Shown: in pieces, positions 1 through 7,431 of the stretch
How the letters are laid out: each line of letters opens with the position of its first letter
Numbering within the stretch: the stretch's first letter is position 1
Assembly (NCBI GenBank): GCA_042408875.1
Contig: JBHOQS010000015.1
Location: 310,001 to 374,000 of the forward strand
From: JBHOQS01 sp042408875
GTDB taxonomy: Bacteria; Chloroflexota; UBA11872; JBHOQS01
Direction of reading: 5' to 3'
DNA: 64,000 nt
Notes under the pieces: model-generated
The model's input: the letters and a program-made list of their open reading frames with translations, nothing else
What the model was told of the DNA's origin: nothing
Databases searched by the model: none
Made by a program: the position numbers and the translations under genes

Positions 1-277
1 GCTCCTCTCGCTTTGCTCCATTCCCTCAGCGACACGCTGGAGGGCGTTTCCGGTAGGTCTACCTACGAGTGCCCCTGCGCGCACGGCGAGTGTGCGGAAT
101 CCTGGATCATTGCCTGGTCGAGCATCCGCGCAGCCCTGCGCGCGCGGGTCAAGGGGGCACCCGCCGCGATGCAGGCGGCAGCGCGAGGATGTATAGTGCG
201 GGCACATGCTGTGTCAGCCAGCGCGCGCCCGACACCATGCCCTGCTGGCAAGGATCCGCCGGGAAAGCGAGCGGAGC
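1..277. other. left-edge stretch without a supported gene
   Basis: No reading frame here has protein-like composition; the open frames are arginine/alanine-rich by-products of high GC. The stretch presumably holds the promoter region of the transporter gene that follows. No clear -10/-35 pair was seen. Confidence 0.5.
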
Positions 278-1537
278 GTGAGCATCGACGCGGCCGCCCC
301 TCGCCAGGGCGGCGCTGCCATCACTGAGGATGTCGCATCGCGAAATATCCGCAACCTGGTGCTCCAGACCGCGCTGGCCGGTGTGGTCAACGGGGGCATT
401 GGGGCGTTTCTGGCGGTGTACCTCACCCGCCTGGGGGCCTCTCCCCTGGAGATCAGCCTGCTGACCTCCCTGCCCGCGCTGCTCACTATCATCGTGGCCC
501 TGCCCGCCGGCGCGATCGCGGCGCGCTACAGGCGGCCTGTCCACCAGAGCGCACGGCACTTCCTGCTCATTCGCCTCTGCTATCTCCTCGTGGCCGCCGC
601 GGCGTTCCTGCCGGCCACCGCCGCCATCTGGTCGGTGGTGATCATCTGGGCCTTCACGGCTATTCCCGGCGCCATCGCCAACACCGCCTGGATGGGTGTC
701 TTCGCTGAAGCGGTCCCGGCGCGGGAGCGCGCTCGCCTCAACGGCCTGCGCTGGGGCCTGCTTGGCTTCGTCACCGCGTGCAGCGTCGCGCTGTTCGGGC
801 AGATGCTCGACCTCCTGCCGTTCCCCCTGGGATACCAGCTCGTGTTCCTGGCGTCGTTCGTCGCCGGGCTGCTCAACGTGTGGTTCTACTCGCGCCTGAT
901 CGTTCCCGACCAGCCGGTCCATTCGTCTTCCGGACCGGCGATGCCGCTGCGGGCGCGCCTGCTCCAGGCGCTGCATCCTCTGCACGACGATGGCCCGTTC
1001 CTGCGCTTCACCGTAGGGTCTGGCCTGCTGCGCCTGGGCATGTTTCTGGCCGCTGGCCTGTATACCATTTACTGGGTGCGTGACCTCCAGGCGGCGGATA
1101 GCCTGATCGGCCTGCGCACCACCGCCGGCAACGCCGCGCTGGTGGTGGGCTACCCGCTGTGGGGCTGGGTGGCCACGCGCCTGGGCCACGAACGGGCGCT
1201 GGCGCTGGCCGCCGCCGGGCTGGGACTCTACCCGATCATGACCGCCCTGGCGACGTCGCCGCCCTGGCTGGTGCCGGCCGCGGTGCTGTGGGGCCTCTTC
1301 GCCGGGGGCATCGATGTCACTCTCTTCGAGGGCTTGCTGCATACCGCGCCGGCGGCGCGGCGCGCTCATTATGTAGCCCTCAACACAGCGCTGGCCAATC
1401 TGGTCGCCTTCGTCGCCCCGATCCTCGGCGCCGCCCTGGCCAGCCCGCTCGGCATCCAGCCCGTGCTCTTCCTGGCTGGCGCGCTGCACTTCCTCGCCGC
1501 CGCAGCAGTGGCGTATTACGCAGTGCGTACCACGTGA
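278..1537 (+). CDS. MFS transporter
   Basis: Predicted cytoplasmic-membrane secondary transporter of the major facilitator superfamily, 419 residues. The protein is almost entirely hydrophobic, with about twelve helices. A short loop after the first helix (LTRLGASPLEIS) and a basic loop (AARYRRPVHQ) are typical MFS cytoplasmic loops. I chose the GTG at 278 because GCGGAG lies just upstream; an ATG at 206 would add 24 basic, non-conserved residues. No substrate can be assigned. The gene stands alone: C/G-tract hairpin repeats follow, then an aldo/keto reductase in the same direction. Many such proteins are drug or sugar exporters, but nothing in the context decides this. Confidence 0.85.
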   Translation: MSIDAAAPRQGGAAITEDVASRNIRNLVLQTALAGVVNGGIGAFLAVYLTRLGASPLEISLLTSLPALLTIIVALPAGAIAARYRRPVHQSARHFLLIRLCYLLVAAAAFLPATAAIWSVVIIWAFTAIPGAIANTAWMGVFAEAVPARERARLNGLRWGLLGFVTACSVALFGQMLDLLPFPLGYQLVFLASFVAGLLNVWFYSRLIVPDQPVHSSSGPAMPLRARLLQALHPLHDDGPFLRFTVGSGLLRLGMFLAAGLYTIYWVRDLQAADSLIGLRTTAGNAALVVGYPLWGWVATRLGHERALALAAAGLGLYPIMTALATSPPWLVPAAVLWGLFAGGIDVTLFEGLLHTAPAARRAHYVALNTALANLVAFVAPILGAALASPLGIQPVLFLAGALHFLAAAAVAYYAVRTT

Positions 1538-1564
1538 AGACCGCCAGGCCACACACTGCCGTGA

Positions 1565-1715
1565 GCTCCTCACCCCTTTAGGGGCAGGGCCGGGGGAGCG
1601 GTCCTCGACTCCCTTTTAGGGAAGGTAAGAGGGCTGCCTGCGTGCCGAGGATCCCGGCCGCGAGCTTGAACTCCCCTCCCCTTTTAGGAGAGGGGCCGGG
1701 GACCTCTCCCCCCGG
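1565..1715. repeat. three C-tract/TTTA/G-tract hairpin repeats
   Basis: Three related small palindromes of the form CCCC-TTTA-GGGG or CCCTTTTAGGG lie near 1572, 1610 and 1680, each followed by a purine tract (GGGCCGGGG). They fill the spacer after the MFS gene. They belong to the same compositional class as the C/G hairpins at 5335, 6824, 32580-33062 and 34064-34153. They may act as transcription terminators. The rest of 1538-1922 holds no gene that I can see. Confidence 0.7.
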
Positions 1716-1893
1716 CTCCCCTATGCACGACTACTAGACCCCCCTCGCCCGGCCTGCTAGGATGATGGTGCCGCACCGCTGCAGCAGCCGCTCGTCAGGG
1801 CGCCAGGGCGCTCCGCCACAGCGGTGTGGGAGCGCCGTGCGCTCGGGCATTCGAGCCGGCCCGGATAAGCACGCACCGGCAACACGAGCACAT

Positions 1894-1921
1894 AAAGGGC
1901 ACTACAAAAAGGGCACCACAA
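1894..1921. repeat. 14-bp tandem duplication carrying the SD-like site of the AKR gene
   Basis: Two adjacent units, AAAGGGCACTACAA (1894-1907) and AAAGGGCACCACAA (1908-1921), differ at one base and end one base before the ATG at 1923. The AAGGG core of the second unit is the only Shine-Dalgarno-like sequence for that start, so the unit duplicates the ribosome-binding site. Confidence 0.85.
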
Positions 1922-1922
1922 A

Positions 1923-2927
1923 ATGATCGATCCGACGCAGCGTGTTCCTTTCGGCAAGACCCGCCTGACCGTGACCCGCCTCGGCCTGGGTAGCGCCCCG
2001 CTGGGCAACCTGTTTCAGCCCGTCTCGGATGAAGAGGCGTACGCGACCATCGAGCGGGCCTACCAGTTGGGGCTGCGCCTGTTCGATACGGCGCCGCTGT
2101 ACGGCCTCGGGCTGGCCGAGCGGCGCATCGGCGCGGTGCTGTCGAAGTACCCGCGCCATGAATTCGTGCTCTCTACCAAAGTAGGGCGACTGATCCGTCC
2201 CGACCCGAACACCGATCCGTCGCGCGTGGATAGCGGCGTCGAGCTGTTCAAGGGTGCGCCGCCGCTCAAGGCGGTGTTCGACTTCAGCTACGACGGGGTG
2301 ATGCGCTCGGTGGAGGAGAGCCTGCAGCGCCTCGGTCTCGACCGCATCGATATCCTGCTCATCCACGATCCCGACGACTACTTCGACGAGGCGATGCAGG
2401 GGGCGTACCCGGCGCTGGACAAGCTGCGTCGGGAGGGTGTGATCGGCGCGCTGGGCGCCGGAATGAATCAGGTGGAGATCCCGATCCGTTTCGCCCGCGC
2501 CGCCGACTTCGACTGCTTCCTCATCGCCGGGCGCTACACCCTGCTCGACCAGCGGGCGCTGCCGGAACTGCTGCCGCTGTGCGTGGAAAAGAACATCGCC
2601 ATCATCATCGGCGGTGTCTACAACAGCGGCATTCTAGCCGACCCGCGGCCGGGCGCCCCGTTCAACTACCGGCCGGCCTCCCAGGAGTGGCTGGACAAGG
2701 CGCTGCGCCTGAAAGCCGTCTGCGATCGCCATGGTGTGCCGCTCAAGGCGGCGGCGATCCAGTTCCCGCTGGCGCATCCGGCGGTGGCCAGCGTGCTCAC
2801 CGGCGCCCGCTCGGTCGCCGAGCTCGAGGAGAACGAGCGCATGATGCGCGCTCCCATCCCGGCGGCGCTCTGGCAGGACCTCAAGGCCGAGGGGCTGCTG
2901 CCCCCGGAGGCGCCGGTGCCGGCGTAG
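1923..2927 (+). CDS. aldo/keto reductase (D-threo-aldose 1-dehydrogenase type)
   Basis: Cytosolic NAD(P)-dependent oxidoreductase, 334 residues, the normal length for the family. The N-terminal VTRLGLGSAPLGNL segment and LFDTAPLYGLGLAERRIG (catalytic Tyr and following helix) are the AKR signatures, and the catalytic Lys lies in VLSTKVGRLI. IDILLIHDPDDY and the late VLTGARSVAELEEN are typical of the group that oxidises L-fucose, D-arabinose or L-galactose at C1. The start is supported by AAGGG in the preceding duplicated unit. Sugar-dehydrogenase activity fits the other carbohydrate genes in the window, but the exact substrate is inferred from family resemblance only. Confidence 0.9.
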   Translation: MIDPTQRVPFGKTRLTVTRLGLGSAPLGNLFQPVSDEEAYATIERAYQLGLRLFDTAPLYGLGLAERRIGAVLSKYPRHEFVLSTKVGRLIRPDPNTDPSRVDSGVELFKGAPPLKAVFDFSYDGVMRSVEESLQRLGLDRIDILLIHDPDDYFDEAMQGAYPALDKLRREGVIGALGAGMNQVEIPIRFARAADFDCFLIAGRYTLLDQRALPELLPLCVEKNIAIIIGGVYNSGILADPRPGAPFNYRPASQEWLDKALRLKAVCDRHGVPLKAAAIQFPLAHPAVASVLTGARSVAELEENERMMRAPIPAALWQDLKAEGLLPPEAPVPA

Positions 2928-3002
2928 CGCCCCGGCCAGGGAGCGTCCAAGCCAAGGAGGAATCAATATAAAAAAATAAAAAAATATTTAATATCAATCA
3001 AT

Positions 3003-3037
3003 ATCAAACGGAACTGTATCAAACGGAACTGCATCAA
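3003..3037. repeat. 15-bp tandem repeat running into the arsC start codon
   Basis: Units ATCAAACGGAACTGT (3003-3017) and ATCAAACGGAACTGC (3018-3032) are followed by a diverged third unit starting ATCAAATGGAGCCG at 3033. The ATG of arsC (3038) is inside that third unit, where the first two have ACG. The 5-prime end of the gene therefore appears tandemly duplicated. The block lies in a strongly AT-rich stretch (2965-3003). Repeated ATCAA motifs could also be read by an ArsR-type repressor, but no such gene is visible. Confidence 0.8.
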
Positions 3038-3508
3038 ATGGAGCCGCAAACGATCCGCGCGGGAGAGACGGCACGCCCGGCCAGCCGCCGTCGAGTGCTC
3101 TTCATCTGCACACACAATTCGGCGCGCAGCCAGATGGCTGAGGGTTGGCTGCGCCACCTGGCCGGGGATCGCTTCGAGGTCCACTCGGCGGGCACCCAGC
3201 CGGGGGCTGTTCGCCCGCTGGCCGTGCACGTGATGGCCGAGGCCGGCGTGGATATCTCAGCGCAGACCAGCAAGTCGCTGGACCGGTACCTGGACCAGCC
3301 CTGGGATTACGTCATCACGGTGTGCGACGACGCCAACGAGGCCTGTCCGGTGTTCCCGGGGGGCAGGCGCCGGCTGCACTGGTCGTTCCCCGACCCCTCC
3401 AAGGCCCCCGGCACCGAGGAGGAGCGGCTTGCAGTCTACCGGCAGGTGCGCAATGCCATCCGCGCGCGCATCGAAGAGTTCCTGCGGCAGGAGGCGGGCG
3501 GCGGTTGA
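3038..3508 (+). CDS. arsC: arsenate reductase, thioredoxin-coupled (LMW-PTP family)
   Basis: Cytosolic enzyme that reduces arsenate to arsenite using a cysteine cascade; fold of low-molecular-weight protein tyrosine phosphatases. The catalytic loop is CTHNSARSQMAEG at about residues 29-41 (C-X5-R with the Ser-rich follow-up typical of ArsC rather than true LMW-PTP). The partner cysteine region TVCDDANEACPVFPG supplies the second redox Cys, and HWSFPDPSKAPG is the family's C-terminal Asp loop. The length, 156 residues, is slightly above the usual 130-140 because of an N-terminal extension. The start lies within a tandem repeat, and no strong SD is visible for it. No arsR, acr3 or arsB lies beside it, so the gene is isolated from a classical ars operon. 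Confidence 0.9.
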   Translation: MEPQTIRAGETARPASRRRVLFICTHNSARSQMAEGWLRHLAGDRFEVHSAGTQPGAVRPLAVHVMAEAGVDISAQTSKSLDRYLDQPWDYVITVCDDANEACPVFPGGRRRLHWSFPDPSKAPGTEEERLAVYRQVRNAIRARIEEFLRQEAGGG

Positions 3509-3584
3509 GCCAGCTGGAGCGGGCGGCAGAAGTAGGGGGACGCTGCGGCCGGCGCCAGGGTGCACCGGAGAAGGGCTGAGACGC

Positions 3585-4724
3585 TCAGGCGGAAGCGCGC
3601 TGGGCTGCGGCGAAGCCCTCCAGCGCCTCGTCCCAGCTCAGCAGGCGGCCTTGCCGGGCCGACTCATGGGAGCGAAAGTCGGCCAGGCGCACGAAGACGT
3701 CGGCGCTGCGCTCGCCGGGGTAGCGCAGGTGCAGCCGCAGCGCCCGCAGCCGCACCTGCAGCGGCCGGAAGACGCCGGCATACCAGCGGGCCGCCGCTTC
3801 GCGCAGGTCAGCCAGGTTGTGCTCCTGCGCATACTCGCGAATGAGCGCCTCCAGACGCGCATAGTTGCCCGGGCGAGCCAGGCCGATCTGGGTGAGCCCG
3901 GTCGCCTGCTCGAAGGCGCGCCGCTCGGCGAAGAGCTGCTGGCTCTCTGCGTCGGCGACCGGCACGAACTCGGTCACGAGGGCGTCGATCCAGAGCTGGC
4001 CGAGCTGCTTCGCTGCGGCCACGCGATGGTGGCCGTCGAGCACGTAGTAACCGTAGCCGAGCTTGTAGAGCTCCACGGGCGGTAGCGCGTCGCCGCGCTC
4101 CAGCGCCTGCAGGATGCGCCGGTAGCGCTGCTCGTCCTGCTGCCGCGGCCGCAAGGGCCGGAAATTGGCGCCCAGCTCCGCCGGCCGCCCCACGCTGCCT
4201 ACGATGCGGGCGAGCTCGACCGTGCGGTGGCCCAGCGGTTGTGGGGCCAGGGCGCCGGCGCGGGCAGCGTCGTCGCCGAAGCTGCGCACCGCCGGTGCAG
4301 GCGCGCTCTCCAGGGCCGGGCGCACCAGCAGCACCGGACAGGGCGCCTGCCGTACGATCTGATCGGCGATGCTGCCCGGCAGCAGGCGAGCCAGCCCGCC
4401 GCGCACGCTGCTGCCGAGCACCAGCACATCCGGCTCGAACTCCTGCGCTGCCGCCAGTACGGTCTCCACCACCGGCCCGACGCGTATGACCGACCAGGCG
4501 CGCAGCCCCCGGAGGCGCAGGCGCATGACCACGGAGTCAAGATACGCTCTGGCCCGCGCCTCTTCAGATGAGACATGCCCATCCTCGGCGGCCGCCTTCT
4601 CCGGCAGCACATGCAACAGCAACACCTCCGCGTCGAGGGCACACGCGTGCTCCTCGACCACCGCCAGCTTGGCCTCGCCCGGTGGCGAAAGGTCGAGCGC
4701 TACAAGGAGACGTTTCGGCTGCAT
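3585..4724 (-). CDS. universal stress protein fused to ParB-like domain
   Basis: 379 residues in two parts. Residues ~1-150 are a UspA domain: LLVALDLSPPGEAKLAVV at the start and VLGSSVRGGLARLLPGS near 120, matching the G-2X-G-9X-G(S/T) nucleotide-binding motif. Residues ~190-270 resemble the ParB/Srx N-terminal fold (PPVELYKLGYGYYVLDGHHR, then VAAAKQLG), the segment that in ParB-type proteins contacts a nucleotide. The remaining ~110 residues are helical with no motif I recognise. I chose ATG 4724, with GGGAGG upstream, over a longer start at 4784. It converges on arsC with a 77-bp gap. Its role is unknown; a stress- or nucleotide-sensing regulator is plausible. Confidence 0.85.
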   Translation of the reverse strand: MQPKRLLVALDLSPPGEAKLAVVEEHACALDAEVLLLHVLPEKAAAEDGHVSSEEARARAYLDSVVMRLRLRGLRAWSVIRVGPVVETVLAAAQEFEPDVLVLGSSVRGGLARLLPGSIADQIVRQAPCPVLLVRPALESAPAPAVRSFGDDAARAGALAPQPLGHRTVELARIVGSVGRPAELGANFRPLRPRQQDEQRYRRILQALERGDALPPVELYKLGYGYYVLDGHHRVAAAKQLGQLWIDALVTEFVPVADAESQQLFAERRAFEQATGLTQIGLARPGNYARLEALIREYAQEHNLADLREAAARWYAGVFRPLQVRLRALRLHLRYPGERSADVFVRLADFRSHESARQGRLLSWDEALEGFAAAQRASA

Positions 4725-5475
4725 AGGCCTGCCTCCCTTCTGCCAGCACAATTCGCACGTCGCGCGCCTCTGTACGGCGTGCACGTACTCATTAAATTAA
4801 ACTCATATAAATAAACTCAACTTTTAAATAAACTCGATTTTATAAACCCGTTTAAATGTACCAGGGACGCTCCCGCTCCCGTGATGGTCGCTGTGCCCAA
4901 TGCCACAGCGCCTTCTCTTGGGCAAACTGCCCGGCCCTTTCCCGCCACAGAACTGCTGCTCGACGCCAGGCAGCCCGCCTGGCAGTCTCAGTATAGCGAG
5001 CGCACCTGAACCAGCCATGAACTGGCGCTTAGCCGAGCTTAAAGATCTCCTGAGTGCCGGCGTACGTGAGCGAAGTGCCGGCGCGCCTGTGAACGAGCCT
5101 CCGCACAGGCACCCTACCAGAACGGCCGAACCGGCGGCACGGTCACAGAGGACGACCTCTCCCCTGTGGAGGAGGGGAGCTTGGGGCAGACGCTCGGGAG
5201 CGACCCTTTCAGTGCTGTTGCTCACGGTGCGTACCGACGGCGATGCCTCATGGCGCACGTATCACTTAGGGGCGCTCTGTTGCGCACCGGTACACCCCAG
5301 GCCCAGATGCAGGCGCTGGGCTACCAGTCACCGGCCCCAGGCTCCCTCCTGGGGGATAGGCCGGGGAGGAGTCCTTCCCCGTCTTCTTCCCTCTCCCTCC
5401 GTGGGGAAGGGGTCCGCCTGCATCTTCTGCCTCACACCCCACGGATCGTCTCTCTGTCCAGACGCAGTACGCAGT
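4725..5475. other. gene-free stretch with AT-rich tandem repeat and C/G hairpins
   Basis: No frame here is protein-like. Positions 4790-4860 form an AT-rich island with tandem units AAATAAACTCAACTTTT (4809-4825) and AAATAAACTCGATTTT (4826-4841), in the upstream region of the Usp/ParB gene. Positions 5052-5098 contain an imperfect duplication around AGTGCCGGCG. Positions 5335-5415 are C/G-tract hairpins followed by ACGCAGTACGCA (5462-5473), a 12-mer that recurs at 6875-6886 beside a similar hairpin. Confidence 0.6.
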
Positions 5476-6738
5476 CTACCCGTGCTGTCCGACCGCTCCC
5501 TCCTCGGCCAGGCAGGCGACCTCGGCTGGGGTGTAGCCGAGCAGTGTGCAGAGCACCTCTTCCGTATGCTGGCCCAGCAGCGGCGCAGGGGCCGGCTCGA
5601 CCATCTCCGCCCGATCGCCTGGCGGGCCCACCCGCCAGGGCGCTGTAGGCACCGGCACGCGCCCCACCGGATGCTCTACTTCTACCAGCAGCCGGCGCGC
5701 CTGCACCTGCGGATGCGCCGCCACGCGGTCGAGCGTGTTGATCGGGCCAGCCGGAATGCCGTGCGCGGCGAAGCGCTCCAGCCACTCCTCGGCGCTGCGA
5801 GTCAGGAAGAGCTCCTCCAGCACAGGAACCAGCGCCTCACGGTTTCGCACGCGGTCACCGTTGGTGGCAAAGCGCGGGTCGCTCGCCAGGTCGGGCCGCT
5901 CGATGGCCCGGCAGAACTGCGCCCACAGGCGATCGTTGTTGATCGCTACGGTGATGTCGAACGTAGCCGTGCGAAACGATTGGTACGGCACGATATACGG
6001 GAAGGCATTGCCGGCCCGACGCGGCACACGTCCGGTGAGCAGGGAGATCACCAGGTGGTAACCTAACAGCGACACTTGCCCGTCGAGCAAGCCCACGTCC
6101 AGATACTCACCCGCCGGCGGGTCTTCCCCACCGGCGCGGCGTTGCTCCCGGTCCAAGAGCGCGCCCAGGATGGCCACGGCAGCGTTGGTGCCGGCGATGA
6201 TGTCGCACACCGCCACGCCGACCTTCAACGGGCGCCCGTCGGGCTCGCCAGTCACGCTCATCAGCCCGCCCACGCCCTGCATGATCAGGTCGTAGCCAGG
6301 CTCCTGGGCCATGGGACCCTCCTGGCCGTAGGCGGAGATGGCGCAGTACACCACCGACGGGTTGCGGGCGCGGACGGCCGCGTAGCCGATGCCCAGCCGC
6401 TCCGCCACGCCCGGCCGGAAGTTCTCAATCACCACGTCGGCGCGCTCGGCCAGCCGCAGGGCGATCTCCAGTCCCTGCGGATGCTTCAGGTTCAGGGCCA
6501 CGCTCCGCTTGTGCCGGTTCATGGCCAGGAAATAGCCGCTCTCCCCACCGAAGAACGGCGGGCCCCAGTGCCGCGCCTCATCGCCGCTGCCCGGCTCCTC
6601 GACCTTGATGATCTCCGCGCCCATGTCGCCGAGCAGGCCAGCACAGTACGGCCCCGCCAGGGCACGGCTGAAATCGAGCACCCGATAGTCTGTCAGCGGT
6701 TGCCACATCCGCCCTCGCCGCGCCGCCAACGCATCCAT
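5476..6738 (-). CDS. CaiB/BaiF family CoA-transferase (class III)
   Basis: Cytosolic enzyme that moves CoA between carboxylic acids through an acyl-aspartyl intermediate, 420 residues, a normal length. Class III hallmarks are present: YRVLDFSRALAGPYCAGLLG then DMGAEIIKVE at the N-terminus, the large-domain KHPQGLEIALRLAERADVVI-type segment, and the catalytic Asp in EPGYDLIMQG. The start is supported by GGAG eight bases upstream. It is downstream of a MaoC-type dehydratase and a GH127 glycosidase on the same strand, with a 150-bp hairpin-bearing gap to maoC. Together with MaoC it could activate and hydrate an organic acid, but the substrate cannot be read from sequence. Confidence 0.9.
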   Translation of the reverse strand: MDALAARRGRMWQPLTDYRVLDFSRALAGPYCAGLLGDMGAEIIKVEEPGSGDEARHWGPPFFGGESGYFLAMNRHKRSVALNLKHPQGLEIALRLAERADVVIENFRPGVAERLGIGYAAVRARNPSVVYCAISAYGQEGPMAQEPGYDLIMQGVGGLMSVTGEPDGRPLKVGVAVCDIIAGTNAAVAILGALLDREQRRAGGEDPPAGEYLDVGLLDGQVSLLGYHLVISLLTGRVPRRAGNAFPYIVPYQSFRTATFDITVAINNDRLWAQFCRAIERPDLASDPRFATNGDRVRNREALVPVLEELFLTRSAEEWLERFAAHGIPAGPINTLDRVAAHPQVQARRLLVEVEHPVGRVPVPTAPWRVGPPGDRAEMVEPAPAPLLGQHTEEVLCTLLGYTPAEVACLAEEGAVGQHG

Positions 6739-6754
6739 CGCTTCGCTCCAGGAA

Positions 6755-6890
6755 TGAAATGCGCACTATGTACTGCGCAACCGACACTGCCCGGCTTCAC
6801 CCCTGTCGCTGCTCGCGTCTTTCTCCCTTCCCCCGTGGGGATGGGCCGGGGGAGGGGGTCCGTCTCCCCACCCTACGCAGTACGCATTTT
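6755..6890. repeat. possible MITE-like element with inverted ends and C/G hairpin
   Basis: The left end reads GAAATGCG-CACTAT-GTACTGCG and the right end, read on the opposite strand, GAAAATGCGTACTGCG. These are inverted ends about 130 bp apart. Between them is a C-tract/G-tract hairpin (6824-6861, core CCCCCGTGGGG). It fills the caiB-maoC gap and overlaps the end of the maoC gene. No coding capacity. Confidence 0.45.
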
Positions 6891-7399
6891 CAGAAGTACA
6901 TTCTGGTCAGGCATTCGGCAACCATCCCGGGCCGCTCAGCGCCCTCGACCTCGATAGTGTGGAGGTACGTGAGCTGCACCGCCCGCGGGCGCCCATCTGG
7001 ACCGGCGCCGGGCTCGATCTCGTCCACGTTCAAGAGCGTCGTGCGCAGGCGGATGCGTGCCCCTACTCGCACTGGCCCGGGAAAGCGCACGCGATTGAGC
7101 CCGTAGTTCACGGTCATGCGCTCCCCAAGCTCGAGCCGCACGCCCTCTCGCTGGCGGGCCAGCATCGGCACGAGCGACAGGGTGAGATAGCCGTGGGCGA
7201 CCGTGCCGCCGAACATCGTGGCCGTCGCCCGCTCAGGATCGACGTGGATGTATTGGCGATCGCCGGTGAGCTCGGCGAAGGCGTTCACGAGCTCCTGCGT
7301 GATCTCCAGCCACGGGCTGACCCCGAGTTCCCGGCTGGCCAGCGCCCGTAGCTCGCTGACGGTTCGCACGACCTCTGGGAACTCCCCTGCGTCTGGCAT
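6890..7399 (-). CDS. MaoC-family (hot-dog fold) dehydratase
   Basis: Predicted (R)-specific enoyl-CoA hydratase/dehydratase, 169 residues, the common length of single-domain MaoC proteins. The hydratase-2 motif is visible as FAELTGDRQYIHVDPERA, where Asp and His are the catalytic pair, followed by the FGGTVAHGYLTLSLVPML helix. The NYGLNRVRFPGPVRVG strand is the substrate-tunnel segment. I chose ATG 7399, with GAGGG upstream; a longer start at 7459 would run into the end of the GH127 gene. It lies 32 bp after the GH127 gene and before the class III CoA-transferase, so the three are probably cotranscribed. Confidence 0.9.
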   Translation of the reverse strand: MPDAGEFPEVVRTVSELRALASRELGVSPWLEITQELVNAFAELTGDRQYIHVDPERATATMFGGTVAHGYLTLSLVPMLARQREGVRLELGERMTVNYGLNRVRFPGPVRVGARIRLRTTLLNVDEIEPGAGPDGRPRAVQLTYLHTIEVEGAERPGMVAECLTRMYF

Positions 7400-7431
7400 G
7401 GTCGTTTCCCTCAGACAGCACCCGGGCCTGC

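Noticed and set aside
149..1573. Long antisense reading frame (474 codons) across the MFS gene
   Set aside because: Composition is Arg/Gly/Gln-rich with no domain; it mirrors the third-position GC bias of the real gene.
4824..5258. 144-codon minus-strand frame in the Usp-caiB gap
   Set aside because: Runs through AT-rich tandem repeats and lacks protein-like features.
6076..6957. Antisense frame over caiB
   Set aside because: No protein-like pattern; the minus-strand CoA-transferase fully explains the region.
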